Shown in pieces: positions 25,808-34,709 of a DNA stretch of 64,000 nt. A model generated the notes under the pieces. It was not told where the DNA came from and made no database searches. It was given only the letters and a program-made list of their open reading frames with translations. The position numbers and the translations under genes were made by a program. Source of the DNA: Flavobacteriales bacterium (GTDB lineage Bacteria; Bacteroidota; Bacteroidia; NS11-12g; UBA9320); the NCBI GenBank assembly GCA_020635455.1, contig JACJZT010000006.1, positions 180,354 to 244,353 of the forward strand. The letters are read 5' to 3'. Position 1 is the stretch's first letter. Each line of letters opens with the position of its first letter.

Positions 25808-28126
25808 TTATTTTTTAATGAGTTTTTGATAACGATAACTCTCGCCAATTTTTAATACAAGAAAATAAATTCCTTCGGACAGATCGGTTAAATCCAATTC
25901 CTGAATTTCATTTTTAGAGGTACTGTTGTTGCTGACTTCAATCTCTTTACCTTGCAGGTCGAAAAGTGCAACAGCCTCAAGTTTGGGCGTTTGTGAAAGA
26001 TCGATATACAATTTTTCAAAAACAGGATTTGGAAAGATACGAATGGAATACTCGTTTACTAAAACCTTTGATACCTGAAAATAAAACGTATCTGAAAGAT
26101 CTGACCAGCATCCTGAATTTCCGGCCCGGACCGTGTACTTGCCCTTTTTATCCGGAAAGATCACACCTCTCGAATCGGGCAATAAGGTTTCGTAGTAATA
26201 CCATCGATACTGGTCGCCAAACGAACTGCAATAGAAACTATCGTTGCTGTTCAATTCGATCATGGGTTTTTCTGGCTTTTCATTTCTTTGTGTTTTTAAT
26301 TCATCCGAAGGTTCTGACGCACAGTCTTCAAAATTGATAACCTGCAAACGATAGGTACCATTGTCTTTTACGATCAATTCTTTGCCTTTGTGACCGTTAC
26401 TCCATAGATACGACTGATAACCGGAAGGTGCGTAAAAAATCACAGAATCACCGCTGCAAAAATTAAGACTTCCGTCAATGACCACGCTTGGTTTGGTAGG
26501 ACCTGCCTTTAGATTGATTTCTATGATGTTTGAAGGTTCACTTTTACAATTATTGGCATCAACCACATACAAATAATACTCACCCTGAACGAATGCAGCC
26601 TTTTGGCGATTTCCGGGACCGTCATTCCATACATAACCAGCATATCCCGAAGGTGCGATCAACAAGGCTGAATCTCTTTCACAAATAATATCCTGTCCTG
26701 AATTAATAAGCAATGGTGCCGGTGGCGGATTGAAAACTTCCACTTTAATGGTATCCGATGCCGGACTAACACATTGATTAGGATCTTTAACAAACAGCCA
26801 TAGGTTTTGAGAATTGTAAATACGGATTTCTCTTGATTGGATTCCGTTATTCCAATGATATTCGGCATAGGACGATTTTGAACGAAATTCTACGCTGTCT
26901 CCTGAACACAGACGGGTTGATCCCTTGGTTTCAATTTCGGGTTTAGGGACCTCCGGAAAATAATTAATAAGTCTTGTTGAACTTGATTTACATCCATTGA
27001 TATCGCTAACTTCAACCGAATAATACCCTTCAGTGTTAACCGATATTTTTCTTCCGTTTCCCAGGATCATTCCCGATGGAAATTGTTTCCAGGTATATTT
27101 TAGATAGGCATTACCGGCATCCAGTTCAATTTTTTCTCCAAAACAAAGAGAAGTGTCTGCCCCGATCTTAGGTTTAAGGTGATCTAAAAAATCGATCAGG
27201 ATGGTATCCCGGCCTTTACACCCATTCGAATCTGTGGCTTCAACCCAAAAGATCCTTTTGCCGGTTGTCTCATTTGTGTTTCGGATGATACGCTCCTTCT
27301 GACTGCTTCCGTCAGACCATGTATATTGATTGTAATTACTTCCTGCATGAAGCAATAATACCTGATTAAAGCATAGAAAGGTATCCTTGCCAAGATTGGA
27401 TCTCACACTAAAGTTACGACAAGGGTCTGCAACGCCAAGCCTGGCAATTTGCTGCGGATTCAAACTGGTGTCAAATATGGCTATGGAGGCAATGTCTATG
27501 GTATCGTCTTCTGCATTATTATCCGCAAAAAACAAAACGTTCGGAAGCAGGGCAAAGCGGTCATCTATGTCCTGAATATTTGCATCCAGCAGCAACTTTC
27601 CGTCCACATAATACCGGTAGAATTGGCCATTGTTAACGGAGATCACCAGCCTGTACCAAATACCTGCTTCTACAGAATCCATGGTGTAACCTGTTGCGGC
27701 TGTACCTATCTTTCCTGAGTTTCCTGCCGAAACAGGCCTGATAAAGCATTCTCCGTCGTTTTGATTGCTGGTATCGGTTTGAAAAAAAGTATGCCATTGC
27801 TGCAGACTTAATATTTTAAAATCAAACAATAAGGTGTAGCTATTAACAGAGTCTCCACCGCCATTTGCTTTAATGTTATGTCTCGCGTTCAGGTAACTTC
27901 CGGGCCCTATTCTTACCCCAGGGTTGTATACACCCGGGCCTGCAATGCTATTTATCGTTCCGGTCAATTTTAAGGTTTGTCCTACTTCCGGCTTTAGCAG
28001 ATCTGAAGGATCATCGAATTTCCAGTAACCCACCATTTGAGACCAGTCCTTAACGTCAATTTCCTGCGCAAATAACACAGGACCTGTAAAAAGCAAAACA
28101 ATGAAATTTAGAAGGTATTTAGGCAT
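25808..28126 (-). CDS. T9SS-secreted LamG and Ig-like repeat protein
   Basis: A 772-residue secreted protein. Signal peptide to about 20 (GPVLFAQ). Residues about 30-240 form a LamG/concanavalin-like domain (VGYWKFDDPSD, WYRLVISVNNGQFYRYYVDGK, IASIAIFDTSLN). Then at least five Ig-like units of about 80 residues repeat a core Y-x-W-x-x-G: YTWSDG, YTWKQF, YHWNNG, YVWNDG and YLWSNG, each preceded by a C-x-G-D-S-type strand. The C-terminus is a T9SS type A sorting domain (IRIFPNPVFEKLYIDL, ALFDLQGKEI, GIYFLVLKIG). It probably acts as a surface adhesin or carbohydrate binder (inference). Monocistronic. Confidence 0.9.
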   Translation of the reverse strand: MPKYLLNFIVLLFTGPVLFAQEIDVKDWSQMVGYWKFDDPSDLLKPEVGQTLKLTGTINSIAGPGVYNPGVRIGPGSYLNARHNIKANGGGDSVNSYTLLFDFKILSLQQWHTFFQTDTSNQNDGECFIRPVSAGNSGKIGTAATGYTMDSVEAGIWYRLVISVNNGQFYRYYVDGKLLLDANIQDIDDRFALLPNVLFFADNNAEDDTIDIASIAIFDTSLNPQQIARLGVADPCRNFSVRSNLGKDTFLCFNQVLLLHAGSNYNQYTWSDGSSQKERIIRNTNETTGKRIFWVEATDSNGCKGRDTILIDFLDHLKPKIGADTSLCFGEKIELDAGNAYLKYTWKQFPSGMILGNGRKISVNTEGYYSVEVSDINGCKSSSTRLINYFPEVPKPEIETKGSTRLCSGDSVEFRSKSSYAEYHWNNGIQSREIRIYNSQNLWLFVKDPNQCVSPASDTIKVEVFNPPPAPLLINSGQDIICERDSALLIAPSGYAGYVWNDGPGNRQKAAFVQGEYYLYVVDANNCKSEPSNIIEINLKAGPTKPSVVIDGSLNFCSGDSVIFYAPSGYQSYLWSNGHKGKELIVKDNGTYRLQVINFEDCASEPSDELKTQRNEKPEKPMIELNSNDSFYCSSFGDQYRWYYYETLLPDSRGVIFPDKKGKYTVRAGNSGCWSDLSDTFYFQVSKVLVNEYSIRIFPNPVFEKLYIDLSQTPKLEAVALFDLQGKEIEVSNNSTSKNEIQELDLTDLSEGIYFLVLKIGESYRYQKLIKK

Positions 28127-28160
28127 TGAAAGGATTAGCTATGTTTACCAAACGGTAAAA

Positions 28161-28168
28161 CAAAAATA
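28161..28168 (-). promoter_or_regulatory. Putative -7 box of the LamG/T9SS gene
   Basis: Minus strand TATTTTTG (TAnnTTTG), 34 bases upstream of the ATG at 28126. No -33 TTG at the usual spacing. Confidence 0.3.
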
Positions 28169-28220
28169 TTTGAAAATAATTTTCCGAACGGGTATGTTCA
28201 GAGAGTGTGTAAAACATCTC

Positions 28221-30149
28221 TCAATAAAAAAGTCTCCATTTTACACCAAATCTGAAGAACCTCGGGTAATTCGGGTATGCGGGACTTGAATAAAAACGAT
28301 TGCCTGAAAGACCGCTATTCACATGTTCGAAGCGAATATAAAGTATCATGGTCTTCACTTCTGCACTAACATATGCATCAAAATACGGGTAAGCGCCAAT
28401 TTTAACTGAATCCTGCCATACAAATTGCCTTAAATACGGGTTGTACGCATCGGCATAATATTCACTATACCATCTGTAATCTACCCCTAATCTGGCAAGC
28501 ATATTTTTCTTAAATAACTTACCTTCCAGGAAAACACCTCCATTTATTGACCATTCAGGCAAATGATAAACACTGCTGACCCTTTGCGACACAATACGAT
28601 TGTACCAGTTAAACGGATTTACCCTGAGTTGATGTTCCAGATAGATGTTCAGATTACTGAAATTAATGGATTCAGGAGACTTCTCATTAAAGTATAAAAG
28701 GTAATTATTAAAATTAGAGGCATTAAATCCCAACTTCAATTTTAAAGGCAGGTACCGAATATAGGCTTCAATACCGTTCCGAAATATCGGGTCTGCCGAC
28801 AAATTCCATACAAAATGATTGGTAAAAGCCCGGCTTTGAAAAAGATCCGGAACGTGGCGCTGACTCGAAAAGATCCCTCCGATCCTTACCTTATCGGAAA
28901 CCGATAAGATCGCTTTTGCGCTGAGAAGGTAATCCTTCGCATTGTAACCACCCGGAAAATATCTCGCATCGACGATAAGATTGATGTTCCCTGCTTTTGA
29001 ACTAAGCAATGTTTCGAGCTTGCCTTTTATGGAAAGATTGTAATATTTGTTTGACCCGTCGTTTGAATTGAACCACCAGAATCGGTCAAAATCGACTCCT
29101 GCAACAACCAGTTGTCTGAACACACCTTTACCTAACCTCACACAAATACCTGCCTGATTGCTAATGTTTTTTAGCACCATGGAATCGTTCGTGCCTTGTG
29201 TAAAAATGGGAAGTGGATAAAAGGGTGTGTCTGCATTGGGATCCGTATACTGATAAAGCGATCGTCCCATGTTAAGACTGTGATAGAAATAACCACGCGG
29301 TTTAAAATCAAAGCTAATCGTATCCTGCACAGAATCCTTCATTTCGGTTTGAAAACTTGTTTTGCCAAACCGGTAATACTGTTTTACAAAAAGTGAAGGT
29401 TGAGTAATTTTATTTACTGCATTCGTGTATGGATTTTCAAAAACCCTGCGGTTTCCGGAAGTAGTGTCAAACGATTGTTCATCGATGAGACCACCGGTTT
29501 CTCTTTGGCTGACTTTATTGTAACCAACCGATGCGGTTAGATAGTATTTGTCTAATTTTGATCGGTAAGAACCAAAGACCTTAAGATTGTAAATGCTGGG
29601 GATTCGGACCTTGTTAAAAGTTGTTCCTTCTAATTGGTAAAACAAATAATTATTTGATTTAAACCTTCTGTACTCAAGACCCAGATTTACTCTTCGTGAG
29701 ACATTCTGAGTATGCATTACCTCCATGAAGATCAACTCTTTTGCACCCTGTGCATAATTGAGAAGTGTATAAGGAGTTGGCGCTACAATTAGCTTTGACG
29801 CTTTTGCATTATTGCTGTACAGCCATGGGTTCATAAAATTGAAACCAGGATCAAAGCCGGGTTGCTTAAGGGTATTCAGGCTCAATGCCTGTGATGGCGT
29901 TCCCGGCAATCCCAGGTCCTGAAATTCAAGCAATTGTTTTCGATAAGGGTTTAGCTGTGACACCTGATCCAAACTCGTATCAAATAAATGATACTCGGTT
30001 TTCAATCCTTCAAAATCTTCCAGGTTCTGGTATACAGGTCTTATTTTGGTTTTATTTTCCGAACTGTCTTTTTGACCCAAAACCATAATTGGGATGCAGA
30101 TCATCGCATAAATCAATATAAGCCTTAGTGGGTTCAAAGCAGGCTGCAA
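28221..30149 (-). CDS. Putative outer-membrane porin (Porin_10-like)
   Basis: A large outer-membrane beta-barrel of about 640 residues, resembling the Bacteroidota putative porin family (PF14121). After the signal peptide (IPIMVLGQ) come a periplasmic-type segment with PYRKQLLEFQDLGLPGTPSQ, then alternating aromatic strands (LGLEYRRFKSNNYLFYQ, YLTASVGYNKVSQRETGG and so on) ending in FFRFGVKWRLFY, a typical barrel C-terminus with a final aromatic. No in-frame ATG lies before the signal peptide; the start is TTG at 30149 or TTG at 30137. A TATATTTG box at 30154-30147 overlaps the first TTG, which favours 30137. Substrate unknown. Confidence 0.82.
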   Translation of the reverse strand: MQPALNPLRLILIYAMICIPIMVLGQKDSSENKTKIRPVYQNLEDFEGLKTEYHLFDTSLDQVSQLNPYRKQLLEFQDLGLPGTPSQALSLNTLKQPGFDPGFNFMNPWLYSNNAKASKLIVAPTPYTLLNYAQGAKELIFMEVMHTQNVSRRVNLGLEYRRFKSNNYLFYQLEGTTFNKVRIPSIYNLKVFGSYRSKLDKYYLTASVGYNKVSQRETGGLIDEQSFDTTSGNRRVFENPYTNAVNKITQPSLFVKQYYRFGKTSFQTEMKDSVQDTISFDFKPRGYFYHSLNMGRSLYQYTDPNADTPFYPLPIFTQGTNDSMVLKNISNQAGICVRLGKGVFRQLVVAGVDFDRFWWFNSNDGSNKYYNLSIKGKLETLLSSKAGNINLIVDARYFPGGYNAKDYLLSAKAILSVSDKVRIGGIFSSQRHVPDLFQSRAFTNHFVWNLSADPIFRNGIEAYIRYLPLKLKLGFNASNFNNYLLYFNEKSPESINFSNLNIYLEHQLRVNPFNWYNRIVSQRVSSVYHLPEWSINGGVFLEGKLFKKNMLARLGVDYRWYSEYYADAYNPYLRQFVWQDSVKIGAYPYFDAYVSAEVKTMILYIRFEHVNSGLSGNRFYSSPAYPNYPRFFRFGVKWRLFY

Positions 30150-30154
30150 ATATA
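30147..30154 (-). promoter_or_regulatory. Putative -7 box of the porin gene overlapping a TTG start
   Basis: Minus strand TATATTTG, whose last three bases are the outermost TTG of the porin frame. If this is the promoter, transcription begins after that TTG and the working start is the TTG at 30137, giving a leader of only a few nucleotides. Confidence 0.4.
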
Positions 30155-30250
30155 GTTCGCTATTGCACGCCTTTCAATACATTAATCAATCTGCAGTTCC
30201 GGATAATGCGAATTGGCAAACTATTTTAGACCGATGTTTTACAATTGATT

Positions 30251-30258
30251 TAATTTTG
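30251..30258 (+). promoter_or_regulatory. Putative -7 box abutting the TTG start of the FAD oxidase
   Basis: TAATTTTG (TAnnTTTG) ends 5 bases before the TTG at 30264. A TGA stop at 30246-30248 closes the frame upstream, so this TTG is the only plausible initiator. Transcription starting a few bases after the box would give an mRNA with almost no leader. Confidence 0.4.
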
Positions 30259-30263
30259 CGGTC

Positions 30264-31322
30264 TTGCAGGATTATTTAATTGTTGGGGGCGGTATACTGG
30301 GATCTACGCTGGCATATAAAATGCTGGAAAGAGGCTTGTCTGTCAAAATAATTGATCGACCCTCATCCAATATCTCATCTTCTGTTGCGGCCGGCATTGT
30401 AAATCCGGTAACCGGAAAAAGGTTCGTACTATCCTGGATGGCAGAAGAATTGTTTTCTGCCCTACACGAATTCTATCCCCGGATGGAAACCAGGTTTAAC
30501 ACCTCCTTCTTTTATCCTTATGATACTTTAAAATTATTCGAAACCACTTTTGATCAAAATGAGTGGCTAAAGAAAAACAAACAGGAAAGTTATCAGAAGT
30601 ACATCGGGCAAGAGGTGGTTTTTTCCGAAAAACTGATCAATCCGCTTGGTGCCTTGAAAATAAAAGGCTCAGGACGACTCGATATCGGTAATTATTTGAC
30701 CGTATTGCATCAATACTTTGAGCAAATGGAATGCATTCGCTATAATTGGTTCGATCACGGCAAATTGAAGGTAACCAACGATACTATTTACTATGATGAC
30801 ATCCGTGCAGGTGCATTGATCTATGCAGACGGGGCTCAGGCGTCAGATAATCCTTTTTTTAATAACTTACCTTACAATATGGTTCACGGAGAGTTGTTGA
30901 AAGTTAAGATCCATGACTTTTATACCGATCGGATAATCAATAAAGGAATTTTTATTGTACCGGTAAGTGGTGAAGAATATCTGGTTGGCTCTACCTACAA
31001 CTGGGATTTAAAAGAGGCTGTTACCACCGGTGAAGGCAGGGAAAAGCTTACCGGCAAATTGAAGGAAGTTGTGAAGTGTGATTTTGAAGTTTGCGGACAT
31101 TATGCAGGAATAAGACCTTCAACCAAAGACCGAAGGCCCTTTATGGGAAGGCATTCTGAGCATAAGAATGTGATCTCTTTCGGAGGAACGGGAAGCAAAG
31201 GGGTTTCAATGGCTCCTTTTATGTCGGATCTTCTGATAAATTATCTTCATAACAAAGGCGAACTGCCGCCTGAAGCTGATATTTGCAGGGTGAAAAACAA
31301 TGTAAACCTTAAAGATAAATGA
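30264..31322 (+). CDS. FAD-dependent oxidoreductase (DAO family)
   Basis: A DAO-superfamily flavoenzyme (glycine/D-amino-acid oxidase-like). The FAD Rossmann motif starts at residue 6 as VGGGILGSTLAYKMLERG; SSVAAGIVNPVTGKRFVLSW is the second family block, and GHYAGIRPSTKDRRPFMG with VISFGGTGSKGVSMAP closes the FAD site. Its 352 residues are of family length; no signal peptide. The substrate is not evident. The start is TTG, forced by an upstream stop 15 bases earlier and by the GxGxxG motif close to the N-terminus. The stop overlaps the next gene by 4 bases (ATGA), so the three genes from here to 34703 form one operon. Confidence 0.85.
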   Translation: MQDYLIVGGGILGSTLAYKMLERGLSVKIIDRPSSNISSSVAAGIVNPVTGKRFVLSWMAEELFSALHEFYPRMETRFNTSFFYPYDTLKLFETTFDQNEWLKKNKQESYQKYIGQEVVFSEKLINPLGALKIKGSGRLDIGNYLTVLHQYFEQMECIRYNWFDHGKLKVTNDTIYYDDIRAGALIYADGAQASDNPFFNNLPYNMVHGELLKVKIHDFYTDRIINKGIFIVPVSGEEYLVGSTYNWDLKEAVTTGEGREKLTGKLKEVVKCDFEVCGHYAGIRPSTKDRRPFMGRHSEHKNVISFGGTGSKGVSMAPFMSDLLINYLHNKGELPPEADICRVKNNVNLKDK

Positions 31323-33166
31323 TGTATAAGAAGGCATTGAAGATCCTGGTTTATTTTCTTTTTTGGGTGGTTTTTTTTCTGCTCGGAAAGATCCTGTTCT
31401 TCATTATTACCGGATCAACCGCGATCAAACATAGCTTTACTGACCTGGCGGCTTCTCTAATACATGGATTGTGGCTTGATCTTTCCATTGCGGGTTATTT
31501 TACATTGATCTTTTGTGTACTCAATTCACTAACGGTTTATGTTCCAAAGATACGATCTCATGTAATTAACGGCTTGAACCTTTTTTTACTCTTCACCGCC
31601 TCTCTGGCAGTGGTTTCAAATGCGGTTCTATATACCTACTGGTCCGTTCCATTGGATTTCAATGCATTGAGGTATTTAGAAAATCCGCAGGAGGCGGAAG
31701 CTTCAATAAACTGGGTCAAAATGATCTGGCCTTTGCTTTTAGGTGCGGTTCTTTTCTGGCTTGGTTTCCGATTTGTAAAAAAAATGAAACTCATTGCCAC
31801 TTCCGAAAAAAAACTAAAGGACCGTCTGGGATCATCGGCACTTTACTTGATGTTTGCATCGCTGTGCATTATTCCCATAAGAGGTGGAATTGGCATTGTT
31901 CCGGTTAATTTGAGCTTTGTTTATTTTCACAATCAGATCTATCCAAACCATGCTGCATACAATCCCATATGGAATGTACTTTATACATTTTTGCAAAACG
32001 ATGAATCGATCTCGTTTAACTATATGGAAAAGGAAAAAGCAGATAAGATTTTCAAAAGGTTTTACCCTGAACATAAGGCCATCCATTCAGACCTGCTTAA
32101 AAAAGGTGTAGACAAACCCAATGTATTGATTTTGGTTCTTGAAGGTTTTCTTGACAAACTGGTTCATGAAAGTTATCAGGATGAAAAAGTTTGTCCTTAT
32201 CTGAATCGTTTGTCCGAAAACAGCATCTATTTCAGTAATTTCTATTCGAGTGGTGATCGTTCCGATAAAGGTCTTGCGTCAATTTTCAGTGGTTTTCCCG
32301 CCTTGCCAAAAGTCTCGGTTCTGCAATACCCCGAAGTATTTAATTCAATGCCCTCCTTGTTTAAAGATTTTAATTCTGAAGGTTACACTTCTCGTTTTTA
32401 TTATGGTGGAGATCTTGATTTTGCAAACCTTAAATCTTACTTTCTAAGTTTGGGTGTAAAAGGGATGGTTTCAGAAAAAGATATGCCAACCGATCTACCA
32501 CGCGGGAAATGGGGTGTTCACGACGAATTCATGTTCAACAAACTCAGCTCTGATCTTACCAAGGTTCGCACTCCTTTTTTTGAAGCCCTTTTTACTTTAA
32601 GCAATCATGAGCCTTACGATATCCCTGAGAAACATTACTTCGGACGATCAGGTGTTGATGAAGAATACATGAGTGCTGCCAGATATACCGACCGCTGTGT
32701 TCAGCGATTTATGGAGAGTTTTAAAAAAAGTAAACACTGGGACAATACCTTGGTAATAATTCTTTCGGATCATGGTGTTGGTCGTTTTGATTACGATCTT
32801 ATCTATCATCCCGAAAAGTACCATGTTCCGATGATGTGGACCGGTGGAATGATTGAAAAAACAGCAGTGGTAAATACGATCTTCTCTCATACCGACCTTC
32901 CATACCTTATTCTGGATGAATTGCACATGAAGGCTCTGAAAGAATATGAATTTTCAAGATCCCTTGACAGATCCGCAAAAGATGAAGGCGCAATTTATTT
33001 ATACAACGATGGTATTGGGGTAATAACAAAAAATTGCATTTCGGTTTACGATAATATTGCCCAAAAGTATATGGAGCCTTACGTTTGCAGCGACTCCGTT
33101 TCAATGTTTGGAAAGGCCATGCTGCAAAAAGTTGGTGAACGTTTAAGGTCGAAAAATGTCCGGTAA
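31319..33166 (+). CDS. LtaS-like membrane phosphoglycerol/headgroup transferase (Ser-type)
   Basis: A 615-residue inner-membrane protein with five N-terminal helices (to about 200) and an extracytoplasmic sulfatase/alkaline-phosphatase-fold domain, as in lipoteichoic acid synthase and related transferases. Metal-site motifs are VLVLEGFLDK (Glu) and LSDHGVGRF (Asp-His); the nucleophile loop reads SSGDRSDKGLASIFSG, with Ser315 where LtaS enzymes have Thr. Because the organism is Gram-negative, it probably modifies lipids or glycans with a phospho-headgroup and does not make LTA; the substrate is unknown. A paralogue lies at 48799-50679 with the shared RGGI membrane-exit motif. It overlaps the neighbouring genes by 4 and 11 bases. 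Confidence 0.85.
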   Translation: MMYKKALKILVYFLFWVVFFLLGKILFFIITGSTAIKHSFTDLAASLIHGLWLDLSIAGYFTLIFCVLNSLTVYVPKIRSHVINGLNLFLLFTASLAVVSNAVLYTYWSVPLDFNALRYLENPQEAEASINWVKMIWPLLLGAVLFWLGFRFVKKMKLIATSEKKLKDRLGSSALYLMFASLCIIPIRGGIGIVPVNLSFVYFHNQIYPNHAAYNPIWNVLYTFLQNDESISFNYMEKEKADKIFKRFYPEHKAIHSDLLKKGVDKPNVLILVLEGFLDKLVHESYQDEKVCPYLNRLSENSIYFSNFYSSGDRSDKGLASIFSGFPALPKVSVLQYPEVFNSMPSLFKDFNSEGYTSRFYYGGDLDFANLKSYFLSLGVKGMVSEKDMPTDLPRGKWGVHDEFMFNKLSSDLTKVRTPFFEALFTLSNHEPYDIPEKHYFGRSGVDEEYMSAARYTDRCVQRFMESFKKSKHWDNTLVIILSDHGVGRFDYDLIYHPEKYHVPMMWTGGMIEKTAVVNTIFSHTDLPYLILDELHMKALKEYEFSRSLDRSAKDEGAIYLYNDGIGVITKNCISVYDNIAQKYMEPYVCSDSVSMFGKAMLQKVGERLRSKNVR

Positions 33167-34703
33167 GATCGAGCTTGTATTAAGTCCTGAACAGGCAGCG
33201 TCTGATGAATATATATTGACCAGGATAAAACAGGTTTCAGGACTTGAGAACCCGGTATTTAAAAAATTAAGGCAATCGGTTGATGCAAGGAAAAAGCCGG
33301 TACGAATCCTTCTTCAGTTGGAGTATTTTGAACCTGATGAAGACCTTAAAGAGGATGAATGGAAAATGAATTCCGGGCTCAGAAAGGATTCGAAAGAAGT
33401 TGTGATCGTAGGTTTTGGTCCCGCAGGTATGTTTGCTGCCTTAAAACTTTTGGAAAAAGGTTACAAGCCCCTGGTGCTGGAACGTGGTAAAAAAGTGAAG
33501 GAAAGAAGAAGGGATCTTGCAATTCTCAACAGGGAAGGGAAGGTAGATCCTGAGTCGAATTATTGCTTTGGTGAAGGCGGAGCCGGAACGTATAGCGACG
33601 GAAAACTTTATACCCGCAGTAAAAAGAGAGGAGATATTCATGAAATACTTAAAATACTGGTTGCTCATGGAGCCGATCCAAGGATCCTGTACGAAGCACA
33701 TCCTCATATCGGAACCAACAAACTACCAACAATTGTAGAAACGATTAGGGAAACGATACTCAAACACGGGGGGCAGATCTTGTTTAATGAAAAGGTAACC
33801 GGTATAAATATTGAACGGAATTGTGTAAGGAATGTGACCACATCGAGTGGAAAAACCATTGATTGCCGGAGATTGATTTTGGCAACAGGACATTCTGCAA
33901 GAGATGTTTTTGAGTTTTTAAACAATTCGGGGGTTCGGATCGAGGCTAAATCTTTTGCATTAGGAGTTCGTATAGAACATCCTCAGGATCTTATCGATTC
34001 GATACAATACAAATGTGAAAAACGATCTGAATTATTGCCTGCGGCTTCTTATAGTCTGGTTGAACAAGTAATGGGAAGAGGTGTGTTTTCATTTTGTATG
34101 TGTCCCGGAGGGATCATTGCGCCTGCAGCAACTTCTCCGGGAGAGATCGTGGTCAATGGCTGGTCGCCATCAAAAAGGAATGGAAAATTTGCCAATTCCG
34201 GAATGGTGGTTGGTATAAATGAAAAAGACTGGCAGGCACATAAGGATAAAGGAGAACTCGCTGCCATGTATTTTCAACAGTCCATCGAAAAGATGGCTTA
34301 TTTATCTGTACTGGATGGACTTAGAGCACCTGCGCAAAACCTGCTTAATTTTATTACAGGAAAAAACACTTATGCTCTTCCGGACTGCTCATACATTCCG
34401 GGAGTAAAGGAGGTTGCGCTTAAAGATATACTGCCTCCATTTGTTACCGCCGCCTTGCAACAGGGATTGTTGCGAATGGGCAAAAAAATGAAGGGCTATC
34501 TTACTGGCGACGCAATACTGGTTGGTGTGGAAAGCCGAACATCATCACCGGTAAAGATCCCGAGAGATAAAGAAACACTTCAGCATGTCGAGATCAAAGG
34601 ATTATATCCCTGCGGAGAAGGGGCGGGCTATGCTGGAGGTATCATGTCAGCAGCTTTGGATGGCATTGCTTGTGCATGTAAAATATCGGAAGAGTATTCG
34701 TAA
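33156..34703 (+). CDS. FAD-dependent dehydrogenase (COG2509-like)
   Basis: A 515-residue soluble flavoprotein of the COG2509 uncharacterised dehydrogenase family. After an N-terminal about 75-residue domain of unknown role comes the FAD-binding motif VVIVGFGPAGMFAALKLLEKG, then the family signature CFGEGGAGTYSDGKLYTR, ATGHSARDVFEFL, FCMCPGGIIAPAATSPGEIVVNG and the C-terminal YPCGEGAGYAGGIMSAALDG. The reaction is not known. The start lies 11 bases inside the LtaS-like gene; it ends 6 bases from uvrC, to which it is convergent. Third gene of the 30264-34703 operon. Confidence 0.87.
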   Translation: MSGKIELVLSPEQAASDEYILTRIKQVSGLENPVFKKLRQSVDARKKPVRILLQLEYFEPDEDLKEDEWKMNSGLRKDSKEVVIVGFGPAGMFAALKLLEKGYKPLVLERGKKVKERRRDLAILNREGKVDPESNYCFGEGGAGTYSDGKLYTRSKKRGDIHEILKILVAHGADPRILYEAHPHIGTNKLPTIVETIRETILKHGGQILFNEKVTGINIERNCVRNVTTSSGKTIDCRRLILATGHSARDVFEFLNNSGVRIEAKSFALGVRIEHPQDLIDSIQYKCEKRSELLPAASYSLVEQVMGRGVFSFCMCPGGIIAPAATSPGEIVVNGWSPSKRNGKFANSGMVVGINEKDWQAHKDKGELAAMYFQQSIEKMAYLSVLDGLRAPAQNLLNFITGKNTYALPDCSYIPGVKEVALKDILPPFVTAALQQGLLRMGKKMKGYLTGDAILVGVESRTSSPVKIPRDKETLQHVEIKGLYPCGEGAGYAGGIMSAALDGIACACKISEEYS

Positions 34704-34709
34704 GATTAA

